This document shows, piece after piece, positions 33,661 to 43,794 of a DNA stretch of 64,000 nucleotides (position 1 is the stretch's first letter; every line of letters begins with the position of its first letter). A program made the translations under genes and the position numbers. This DNA comes from Beverwykella pulmonaria (Eukaryota > Ascomycota > Dothideomycetes > Pleosporales > Melanommataceae). Below the pieces are notes generated by a model. It was not told the DNA's origin. It made no database searches and was given only the letters and a program-made list of their open reading frames with translations. The stretch spans positions 458,608-522,607 of the forward strand of contig BCHH01000005.1 in NCBI GenBank assembly GCA_001599595.1, given 5' to 3'.

Positions 33661-35100
33661 GTTATGCCTTATTATTTTCCATGATCGTCAATTTTGAAAT
33701 CTTTTCAATCGAGGGAATGCCATGGGTCTTGGATGTTTATCGAAAAGGATGTCGTACACCTGGCCTTTCAGTACCTCGGCCAACGTCGACATTGGATATG
33801 CCTCCATTCAAGGTCCCCAAAGTCGTCCTGCCGACGACGACTCTCCGCCTCTATCCCCTCAATACTACCTCCTCGCGCTTTCCATTTCAGCTTTTTGACC
33901 CTTGACCACACCTAAGTCTACCGCGTATACGAACTCATTCTCTCCCTTCATCTCTCCCTTCTCGTCTATTACTCTTTCTCCTCCCCCATCTCCACTCTCA
34001 TTTTTAGACCTCAGTGCAATGGCAGGGCCACCCCGAACAATGATAAAACCGCTCGCTGAGCCCGCGAAGTAGGAAACAGCTGTATCACGGACGAAGAATT
34101 CCTCTTCCACGACGGCCCAGCGGTCGAGAATCTAGCAATGAAACTGCTGCCAACAAAATCGCCGAGCAAGTGGAGAGCAGATTCCTTCAGTGCCTTGATA
34201 ATATGACAAAACCAAAGGTTGCTATCGAAAAGCATGATAAACATGAAGATTCAATCGTTATTAGCCTGACCGGTAGTTTGAGCCATGAACAACAGAAGTT
34301 ACTCTGAAGTGTTGAGGGGGTGCTAAATGGTATAGTCGTGCATGATGATGGTATCTCTCAACCTTAGCATCAGTACTAGTGTTAACTATGCTTCTTTCAG
34401 ACTTCAAAATATATGCACAAGCCCAAGAGAGCCTCCGCACTGCTGTTGCGCATACTATACCCCCCGCCTCTGCCTCCTCCTTAACAACATCCGGAACCTC
34501 TTCCCTCTGTAACGTGAGACACTTGACGAGGTCCAGAGCCAGATGTTTGGGATCTTTGACGTGGATGCGGTGCGGTCGGACCTCGGCCGGGAGCTCAGCG
34601 ATCATCTGACGGCTTTCCGTAACGAGGTCGACACTGACGGCTATGAGAGTCTAATACAGCAAGCGTTCAAAATAGCACAGCTGCATAGCTTCCAAGGGAA
34701 GGCTCAAGTCACTTCTGTAGAAGAAGGCGCTGTCGAATCTGCCTTCTATTCTCGAGCGTGAGGATCGTGAGGATCGTGTATGCAGATGTGCCAAAATGAT
34801 CCTTCCCACCACCCGCTAGCCCCTCTTTCCAGCTCTCCGATCTCCATTACAATTTCAATTGCCTACGTGCCCGACCAGTCCAAAAGAATGAAAGCCTTCC
34901 ACGCCTTCCTTGCATCTACAGCCAATTTTTTCCTCCAGGCTAGGCAATATCTCTGCCCATCCGATCAGGCCCACGGCGTCGTGCGCCTGCAACCAGATGC
35001 CAAACGTGTGACCTTCCTTCTCCTATCAGCATTTTCTAGGCGCCAAGTCTCGTGTCCGGAGTGGGACCGCTATCATGATTTCGGCTTTGTCACTCGCAGG
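33661..35100 (-). pseudogene. possible decayed or undetected multi-exon gene
   Basis: Several adjoining frames on the - strand look coding but are broken by stops and frame changes. One ends at about 33680 and contains MSTLAEVLKGQVYD and FPRLKRFQN. One at 34126-33865 contains DRWAVVEEEFFVRDTAVSYF. One near 34740-34261 contains HVKDPKHLALDLVKCL and is interrupted by a TAG. One near 34950 contains WRKKLAVDARKAWKAF. The amino-acid composition is protein-like, but no family is recognised and no set of GT-AG introns joins them into one frame. The antisense frame at 34543-34761 is also open, so part of the signal may be chance. A decayed gene is the favoured reading, weakly. Confidence 0.25.
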
Positions 35101-35549
35101 AATAAGGAAGAGGTGGGGTTACTGGGTGGCCACAATGTCCATTCGCGATCCTATGACCATGAGAGAGAGGGCTTGGACATTGTATTCACAAAGAAGAAGG
35201 AAAGGGAGACAGGAGATGAGGGTACGGGGAGTGGTATTTGAGGATGGTAGGGTTAAGGATATGAGGTAGGAAATGTGTATTTATGAGAAATGAGAAATGG
35301 CACATATAGTATATATAGCATAGACAGAGCCGAGATATTACAAATATGAGAACATGGCAGACAAGAGATATGAAATATGGTATATGTGCCCTCCTACCCT
35401 TCGCCACACAACATCCCATCTTATCCAACAGTGAATTCACAAGTCAGCTTGATCCCTTTGCCCTGGAGATACCAGCCTCCGGTCGGATGCGAGGCAGAAA
35501 TGGAGAGACTTGGAATTTCGGTATCCGGCGACCTCCTAATCCATTAGTA

Positions 35550-35573
35550 AAAGTACCAAAGTACCAAAGTACC
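35550..35573. repeat. three tandem copies of AAAGTACC
   Basis: Three perfect, directly adjoining copies of the 8-bp unit AAAGTACC lie in the gene desert. The unit contains the palindrome GTAC. It may be a minisatellite or a cluster of protein-binding sites; no neighbouring gene uses it as an obvious promoter. Confidence 0.7.
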
Positions 35574-38500
35574 TTCAAGTCCTCCTCTATGTACCTCTTC
35601 ATATCCATCCCTTTCCTATCTGCCGATTCCTCTCATCAAGACCTCGGCCTCCACCAACTCCACCAACACCGCCAACATCCATTCCCGGCCGCGGCCCACC
35701 CTCGTCTTACCCCATACCGGAATCCGCCTAACACCTTCCTCCCTCAGCCCTAAACTACTGTGCCGCATATCAAACGCCGCCTCCGGCCCATCGGTCCCAC
35801 GTCCGAACCTCCGAACCCACCATTCAAACGCCGCGGACCGACAGAGGGATAACGCTTGGCAAAAGCTTATACGTACTTCGTTTCGACGTCGCACGAACAC
35901 GCTGAGGTGAGTCGCTCTCCCGGGCGAGGCAGTGCAACACACATTTTAATAAGGGATTGGGAATGTGGAGAGCAGGTTGCATGCGCTTTGAGGCTTGAGA
36001 GGAGGCGTAAATGTGGTCTCGTACGGCATCTTCTTAGTCTGATCGGTGTCTGTCGGATGTAGTATCGGATATGCTTTCCCATACCCCATTCACCGTCGCC
36101 ACCAAGCCTAAGTCCAGACCTTGCACCTCTTGCTAATGCAGGAATCACCAGTCTGCGCCTGCACCACGCAGGAGGAGTCGCTGCTCGAAAGCTTGACTGA
36201 CCTGAGTCGTTCGTTCGTGGTTCGTTTTTTGAACGCTGGTTGTACGAACTACTGCAGGCGCCAGCTCCCAGTTCCCCAGAGCTACTGCAGCAGTGATCCC
36301 ACTTTCTCCCACTAACAACAACCGTTCTCACTCACATCGACAAGTGCATTGCAGTGGTGCCAGAGCCGCCTATGTACGTAAGAATCTAAGCTCAGGTTTA
36401 GGCTAACCTGAGTTGTAAATATGGTTCGAGCAGTGCATTCCCTCCCGTCCCGATAAGCTTGCGATAAAGCACTTACCCTCACTCGGAAATTTATGGCTCA
36501 TTATCGCGAACACGGAGCGTTGGATGTCGTGTATGCTGTTGAGGGTGAGGGGGCGTTTCGTGCCTGTGCAGCCTTACCGCATACGGCCAAGACTGGACGG
36601 GGGAAAGCGATTGGCACAGCGATTACTTGCATACCTGCATAGTCGAGGCGCAGTTGCAGTATGTACACATCTATTTCGCGATAACATCTTGGGAGGTCCT
36701 GCCTTGTGCGGGGCAGACGGCTGCATGGGTGGAAGGGTGGAGGGCGCTGCGAAGTCATTGGCGGGCCTGATTTCCGGAGGAAGAAGAGTAGGTAAGATGG
36801 ACTGCATAATAAGGATGAGTGGCTCTAGACGAGCGTTGTTCTCCGTGTGAGATATGGAGAATGTTTATCCGATTGTTAAGAGTAGAGCCTGCGTGGGATG
36901 TGCGCTGGTGTGGATAATGCGTTTCGAGAGCGTGAAAGAAAGAGACGTGCTTCCACTGGCTTGCTTCAAGGAAACTGCAGTTTAGAATATACATTTATTC
37001 ACGGCTGCGGATGTCTGAATCATTGGAAATCCGCCACAGAGTCTACGGGAGCACCAGTTAGAGCAGAGCACAGATCGTTATGTGGTAAAGAAGTCATCAT
37101 TGCAGAACTGTGGCATGGGGTGAACGGTGAATTTTTATAACCGGTGGTGTCCACATGAGTCGCTGTCAACTCCAAAAAGGTAGGTCGTCCCGTGTTCATT
37201 CAGCGGTCATTTGTGCATAACAGATCGTAAATTATTCACTTGTTTTCAAGTGATCGTTCGAATGTACATTGTCGCTATGCAATTCCTTTCGTTAGGTAAA
37301 CCCTCACTATGTCGAAGAATACTGGCGCGGTCCACGAAAGCTCTGTGCATATCGATATTATACCCACCTATAATAGAACCAGAATTGCGTATTCATTCGC
37401 AGTGGTCCGTGTTTCAGGTGCTTAGAAAGCTCCGTGCGGATGCACTATGTCGCGTTCCTAGTTCGTATCACTGAACATGCGGATAGCTGCATCTTGTTGT
37501 GCTTACTCGGTCTCGCATCCGCTACCGTTGCTTACTCGGACCATCGCCCTCACGTTCAGACTGCGTCTATTCGTGTTGCCTGGAGTCCCTGTGCTAATGT
37601 CGGTTGTGCTGCGTTCGGTTCATCCTTGTTGACACTCTGCATTGCTTGAGGAATGAACTCATTCTAGGAACGTTATGTAGTGTATGAAGGAACTAGAATC
37701 TAACGATACGAGCTCCGCACCGAATTTCAGGAAAGAGACAAAGAGTTTATATCGACTCTGAAAAGTCCTAGAGTATCTAGCAGGGTCGTTATACTGCTGA
37801 TCAAGTTACTCCTCACAAGATACTGATCTTCCAATGTAGATTCCTTGTAATTTTCGAGGTCGTAGAGACTGTGAAGTAGGGAGGTAAACATATTCTACAC
37901 GAGATTATGCTCGCGGGTTGGGAATTGGCCGAGTAATGACACGCTCACAACCAGGGGCTGCATCGCACTCTACGCAGCCTTCGAGGGGCATTGAAAAAAG
38001 GGACCAAAACCAGCTCACGAGTTTGACTTCTTGCATTCGAATAGGCAGGGTTTGGAGATTAGTGATTTGATAAAAAATTGTGGATAAGTGTCGGGGTACA
38101 TGTGCATGGCTCTACTTGGGTATGAATAAGAGGAAACTGGTCAGGTGATCCTCTGGAGCCACCAAAGACTATGCGGAGCTTACCTTAATAATGGCAAAAT
38201 TTTGGAAACGTCTCACTCACAGCGAGTGAGCAGCATGAGTGCCCCATGCGGTCCATGGATTACATCTGATTTCGGCATCATGAGAAAGTTTTGGCGTGTT
38301 GTCATAGACCATGGTTGCACATCATTAGGGTCCCTGGGAGTTTATCTAACCTTGTTTCAACTTCAACCCAAACTACGACTGCAGACCACTGGAGCAAGTA
38401 ATAGAATATTGGTGTTTTCTATGTAGTTCTAGTGAGGTGAACGAAGGGTATAGCGGCTCTGATCGATTCACGGTGGGTCCACCTAAATGAGCTCTCCGAC

Positions 38501-40652
38501 AGGGGATATCCCGGGGGCAAGGCGGTAAGCTTTCGGAAAATGGTTCTATTAACCCTATATCATATTGTCATCCTGATTGTTCTGCTGTCATTGTGATTGT
38601 CCAGTACGAGCACCCAAATCTGGGGTTGAGATAAGAGCTGATAATGCAATCAATCTGCTGGCTCCAAAGGCGTTTGCATACATGCCAAGATGCTGTCGAT
38701 GCCCAAGGCGCTCGATGTCTCCAATAGAGTAAGAGGTGGGAGTTGAACTTTGCCTCGCACCGTCCGGTGCTTCTGCGGATAAGGCTGCGGCTGGCTCCAC
38801 ACTGACCTGCTTGAACCACTTTGAATGTTGGGTCCAGGGAGCGAATCACGATTCGAGAGCAGCGCATGCAACTGCACCAGAGATGCCGAGAGAACGGGTG
38901 GATAGACGAACACCCAGTCCCTTCGTGACAGCAGTGGTCAGACATTTTGCACGAAAAGCTAGACTCAAGGTTCAATAATGTTATTGCTGCGTCTGGAGCT
39001 GATGTCACGGATCGAGATGGATTTCTTATCCGAACAGGAGGCTGAATACCCATCTGCTGATGCGAGAAAAGACCACAGCCGACACATAGCGAATCATGGC
39101 GACTGCTCCGTTGCAAGGCCGCCAAGAGTAGTCTTAAGTTTAGTCAGCTCGCCAAACACAAGTCGGAACGACAACGTCGGGCTACAAGCCTGGGCTTTCC
39201 GAAAAACTCAGCGATGTCAAAGTTTGCCACTGCTAGTGGCGGGGGCTAGCGGAATGTTTCTTTCTCTCTAGAGGATTCTGGGGTTGTTTAGCAATCTGAG
39301 GCTCAGTTTCTGTTACGCAGCGAAATGGGCGATGGGATGATGTTTGGTGTCGCTTGCTGCAGAGTTTTATCAGGACGACAGGCAGGCAGATAGGATCAGC
39401 GGGACCCTCGTCGTTGCAGCACGCTTTTGGCCGTTGCCGTCGTGCGTACCTGCTCGTAAGCGGAATTCGCGGCGTAACGGGCCTTTTCCAAGGCCAGCCC
39501 TGCACAGGCTTGCTGATGGTGGTGCCGTCCAAGCGGCACGATTGGTGATGGGGTCTGGCGGAATGGCGGAGGGCAGTCCGCCATGGCCTCCAGCGACGGC
39601 GTGCGTGGAGGAGGCACTGGCCTTGATGCTGGCTGGGCGCTGCTGCCGACGTAATCGCAGCATGGGCTGCAGGACATTTGAGAGGCCACCGAGGCGCTGG
39701 GGCGGGCTGCACGCTGCAGCGAGAGTTTAGATGAAGAACAACGGTCGTGGGTCGCACCACCACACCATACGGCAAGCCGAGTCTTTCCGCCTACGCCTGT
39801 CAGTATCGAGCCTGGGGAGCGCGATAAAGAGCGCGCCCAGCAGCAGCAGCGGCCTGCAGCTAGCCGTGTCCCGGCTCGTGCACGCCACGGCGGCGATGCT
39901 CAGTACATCTCCCGTCGCATCGTGGGACTTGTCGAGGCGTGGCTGAGGGGGCAGAATGAGGCTCCTGGGCACGACGGGGAGCGCACGCGAGGGTGCGACC
40001 GCAGCACGGGGCCGCCAGGGAGGGCATCGCCGTTTGCAAAAGGGCCGCCGTGGCAGCAGGCCCCGCAGGCACGACGGTGCGGGCAGCAGCTCACAAGTAC
40101 CTCGATGTACTCGAGGTGGTGCACCAGTCCTGGCAGCAGCGAGCCCCAAGTCTTGGTGGTGTTCGTACGCGGCGGGCGCAGGGTTGCCCCTTGGCTGCGT
40201 GGTCGTCGAGTGGGGTGGCCGTTCGCTCCAGAGCAAAGCAGAGAAATAGCCCATGCCCAGGCTGCACCTCCCTGAACACTGCGCAATTCGCAATTCACCT
40301 CCAGACTCCAGATAATCCACCCGCCCGCTCTTCCAAACCACCACCGCGCAACCTCCCCGCCTGCCAACCACCCAGCACTGCAGCAATTGAGCGCTTCCAA
40401 CGCGCGCCCCCGAGCGAACCCCTGACGCTCACTGGCTGACCGTCTACGAAACCCCGCCCGCCGACCTTTGGATCTCTGGGCCTCCCGAGAAACACTCCAC
40501 CCGCTTGCGTGAGCTTGACTGGGTTGCGAGCGACACTATCTGCTCCCCCCTCAGCTGCTATCTGGACCCCTCTCCCACGACTATCAGCTCTCGTCATCAC
40601 TCGCCATCTCGATAGTGCTTTCCTTGCATTTCTTGACAGTCGCTTCCCCAGC

Positions 40653-40680
40653 TTCGAGTTCGAGTTCGAGTTCGAGTTCG
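40653..40680. repeat. TTCGAG hexamer repeat in the leader of the Mga2-like gene
   Basis: Four complete TTCGAG units plus TTCG run 116 bp upstream of the start codon of the Mga2-like gene, in a C/T-rich probable leader. If transcribed it would lie in the 5' untranslated region. Unit number is likely to vary between strains. Confidence 0.75.
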
Positions 40681-40795
40681 CTCGCTGATCTGATCCGCCT
40701 CCGCCCTCCCGTGATCCGACCACCCTCGCTCGTTAAACCCCCGACCACCATCACCACCCACCCAGTCTCGGACTGCACCGAAATTTTCAACCACC

Positions 40796-42496
40796 ATGGA
40801 GTACGCCAGCTTTGTCGCCGACACCAAAAGAGGCAACACCATCAACCCCGCCGACCTTCACAGTGACCTGTTCGCCGCCACCTTTGATTTCGAGCCCTAT
40901 TGCGACGTCACCGACCTCAACACCGTGGACTCAGCCGTCGACCTCACTTCATTTCAGGATCAATGGCCAGCAATTAAATCTGAGCCCATAGAAAACATCG
41001 ACCAGTTTTTCCAGCTCGGCGAGCCCCCCCTGGGCTCTAACACGCCGTCCCCCTCCACAGACATGATTTTCAGCCAGGCTAATTCCCCGGGAGACTTCAT
41101 TCGCGACCAGAGCCAGACCAGCTCCCCTGAGACCAGGAACGACTCTTTGAGTCAGGATGCAAAGCCCTCTCTGACGGACGACGCCTGGAATACCATGTAC
41201 GCAACTCCAGACGCAATTCATATTCCCCAGACGGTGGAGCCACCGCAGGTCTACTTGTGCCCGGACAAGACCAAAACTCGCGCCGAGACGCAAATCAAGG
41301 TCCAACTGATTCTGGATCCCGTGGACGACAGGTTCGAGCACATGCATTTTCCTCGGAAAACGCTCGCCAAGCCCAAGCTGCTAGCAAGCGCAGACGAGAA
41401 GAAAGAAATCGAGGGCAAAGGTGAATCTCTCCACATGGACCTTTTCCTCGTTTGTGCCACCGCCGTAGAGAAACCGGACAAGCGCGAGCAAGCAATGAGA
41501 CGCGCCGCCGGGAAAGAATACATCCCAAGACGACCGACAGGCGTTGCCATTGCAGAACTCGACAAGGAAGATCCAGCCCATCCCCAAAACGGCGGCGAGG
41601 TCCTCATCTGTGAAGGCTGCAAAGAGCGTGAGCGGAAGCGCTACGATCGCAAGAAAAAGAGAGCAGAAGACGAGGAAGAATGGTGGTCGTACGAGGACGA
41701 CCGCGTCATCATGATCAACGAGAAAGAGTACAAGAAGTGGAAGGACGTCGAGTCAAGTGACCAGCAGTGGTCTCCCAGCGCCAAGCAGGTCGAATTCGCC
41801 ATGCGGATAGCTTGCTATTGTCGTCACCAGGAGGAGAAGTCACCCGTTGGCTATCGGGTCATCTTTACCTTCAAAGACGACCACGGGGCCTTAATCGCTC
41901 AGCACGTATCGGAGATTTTCCAAATTACTGATGATCATAAGAACAAGGAAGTGGCCCCTGAAGCAATTCCGCGCTCTCTCAGCATTCCTCAGCAGTACAT
42001 GCAAACACAATACACCGCTCATCCCAATGTGGTACCCATTTATCAGTATCCCGTTGAGAACCAATATCCCCCCTCTCTAGGTCCCTATTCCCAACCACCT
42101 ACGCCGGTCATCTCGAACTTCCAATCTCCACTGTCTCCAATGGAAACGCAATTCCCGCAGACCACTACTCCCACTAGACCACCAACTTTCTCCAGCGCTG
42201 CTTCTTCGGCGCCTGCTCCCCAGTTCGCGCGCCCTCAGCCCATCTACGAGGCTCCCATGCTGAGTCCCACGAACCAAGTGCCGCCGGACGTCCAATACCT
42301 CACTCGGCCTGTCTCCATGGAGAGCTTCAACTTCTCCCCTCCCATCCAATACCCCCATCATCAAGGCTTCGCTTCTGCTCCCCCATCCGCAGTAAGCACG
42401 CCCATCAACTTGTCCCGACCGGCCTCTCCAACATGGGAGCAAGGCCCAACGAAGAAGCGGCTCCATTGCGTCTACTTCTACGTCGACGAAGACTGA
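40796..42496 (+). CDS. short Spt23/Mga2-like transcription factor (N-terminal module only)
   Basis: Single exon, 566 aa, start in good context (CACCATGG). Residues 1-140 are acidic with Ser/Pro, like an activation domain. Residues about 150-390 match the N-terminal conserved region of Spt23/Mga2, activators of fatty-acid desaturase genes. Landmarks are ETQIKVQLIL, HFPRKTLAKPKLLAS, QNGGEVLICEGCKERERKR, FAMRIACYCRHQEEK and IFQITDDHKNKE. The rest is Pro/Gln/Ser-rich. The IPT domain, ankyrin repeats and C-terminal membrane anchor of Spt23/Mga2 (usually above 1000 aa) are all missing, and none is seen in the 1.3 kb downstream. Yeast Spt23/Mga2 are released from the ER by ubiquitin-dependent processing; a protein without the anchor should be soluble from the start (inference). 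It may be a distinct paralogue. The last 12 codons read differently in the neighbouring frame. Confidence 0.75.
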   Translation: MEYASFVADTKRGNTINPADLHSDLFAATFDFEPYCDVTDLNTVDSAVDLTSFQDQWPAIKSEPIENIDQFFQLGEPPLGSNTPSPSTDMIFSQANSPGDFIRDQSQTSSPETRNDSLSQDAKPSLTDDAWNTMYATPDAIHIPQTVEPPQVYLCPDKTKTRAETQIKVQLILDPVDDRFEHMHFPRKTLAKPKLLASADEKKEIEGKGESLHMDLFLVCATAVEKPDKREQAMRRAAGKEYIPRRPTGVAIAELDKEDPAHPQNGGEVLICEGCKERERKRYDRKKKRAEDEEEWWSYEDDRVIMINEKEYKKWKDVESSDQQWSPSAKQVEFAMRIACYCRHQEEKSPVGYRVIFTFKDDHGALIAQHVSEIFQITDDHKNKEVAPEAIPRSLSIPQQYMQTQYTAHPNVVPIYQYPVENQYPPSLGPYSQPPTPVISNFQSPLSPMETQFPQTTTPTRPPTFSSAASSAPAPQFARPQPIYEAPMLSPTNQVPPDVQYLTRPVSMESFNFSPPIQYPHHQGFASAPPSAVSTPINLSRPASPTWEQGPTKKRLHCVYFYVDED

Positions 42497-43794
42497 CAGG
42501 ACTGGGAACCTGCACATGATTTTAGGTTCGGTGTTGAAAGCCGGGAGTTCATGGCCTGAGTTAGGCTTTGGTTCCGGTCTGGATTAAGGTTCGGAATTGG
42601 GGTTGTAAATGCATTGGGTGGCGTTCAGGTCTAGTCTATGGTCAAATGAAACGGTTTTCAGGCTCCAATACGAGAGCAGGCTTGTATGATCGTCACAGCC
42701 CTCACGCGGTCATAAGGCGGGTCGAAAAGACCTTGTTATTACCTTATTATTCGACGGTTCTGGGATTGTGGTCCATCTTCCAACGGTTATTGGCTGTAGT
42801 TAATATAGACTTCTTAATTCATGTTCGTTGTCGCTGCGTTTTCACTACACGCATGCAAAAGCAAATCAAAACTTGGAGCTTCTTTCAACGTTGTCTATGG
42901 CGAGATTGCTCTCGAGGGCTGTCTGATTTGGGGCCCAGCACGTGCTTTCATGACTCGATGCCGCCATGCGTCATCGCCGGAATGCCGATTCCAGGCTCAC
43001 GCTTGCTCTTTTACTCAATCGAGTAATAAACTTTTACTATTTCCCCATTCCCAGTGCCACCATCCATCCGTTCCTCCATCCAACTATTCCCCTCTCCTCC
43101 CCTCTTCCATCCACCCAGTCCACGTCTGACAAAAACATTGCCCTGCCCCCTCTTCCGCCCTCGTCGTTGGACCCAATCCTCGGCCTCCACGCCCCCATCA
43201 CGAACCCTTCCCCCCCCCCCTGCATATACTCCGCGGCCCATCGCTAGAACTAGACTCAGATCCCGCAATGCAGTGGTAATACTTTCCGACACTGTGCGGC
43301 GTCCTTGCATTAATCAAATACGTATATTACTTGCCGCCGCCTTCCTCCGTCCCGGATCCGCGCAAATTACATGCAGGAATGTGCAGACAATTTCCTGCAT
43401 GATAAACACATGTTGACCCAGGGAGATTTTTTCGTGCATATAGGATGATGTTGGAGTGATTTCTCGTATGAGTGAAATTCCGTGTCGTGCAAATATATGC
43501 ACACCTGTGGACATTGACACACACATTCTATCTACTCCAACTTGACCTATTTCCTAAAACGTTGGCTTCAATGGGGCGTATATGCAGGTGTACATATTAA
43601 CGATTATCATGTCTCGTAAGCCCTACCTAATACATGCCAACCTCATTGACTGTGTCTCATGTTAATAAGACAGTATATACAAGAATGTAGCCTGCCAATC
43701 CCTCTCGAAAAAGGACCTGCTCTCCCGGAAGCCTCGCCTCAAGCTCCAGATAGGCGTCCCAAGCGTCTTAACTCTATGTCAAAGCTATCCGGCT
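42497..43794. other. intergenic, convergent Mga2-like / ClpX 3' ends
   Basis: 1.3 kb between convergent genes. It contains a C-rich tract with an 11-C run (43210-43220) and AT-rich sequence at 43.4-43.7 kb. No IPT, ankyrin or membrane-segment coding sequence was found in any frame after the Mga2-like stop. No other gene is supported. Confidence 0.45.

Larger units (their letters stand above)
33469..40795. other. 7.3-kb gene desert before the Mga2-like gene
   Basis: No intact gene is supported. The left end holds a possible decayed gene (33.66-35.1 kb, separate entry). From about 37 to 38.6 kb the sequence is AT-richer with stops in every frame. From about 39.3 to 40.45 kb it becomes GC-rich and has overlapping long frames in five of six frames, the signature of base composition rather than coding. 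The final 300 bp are C/T-rich, as in a leader. Three copies of an 8-bp unit occur at 35550-35573. Confidence 0.45.

Noticed and set aside
34780..35241. 153-codon + strand frame
   Set aside because: It is antisense to the coding-like - strand segments of the possible decayed gene, ends in low-complexity Lys/Glu/Gly and has no relatives that I recognise.
39233..40439. Many overlapping long frames, the longest 219 codons on the - strand (39727-40386)
   Set aside because: Frames are open in nearly every phase at once and are Arg/Pro/Ala-rich, which is the effect of high GC content; no domain or splice pattern.
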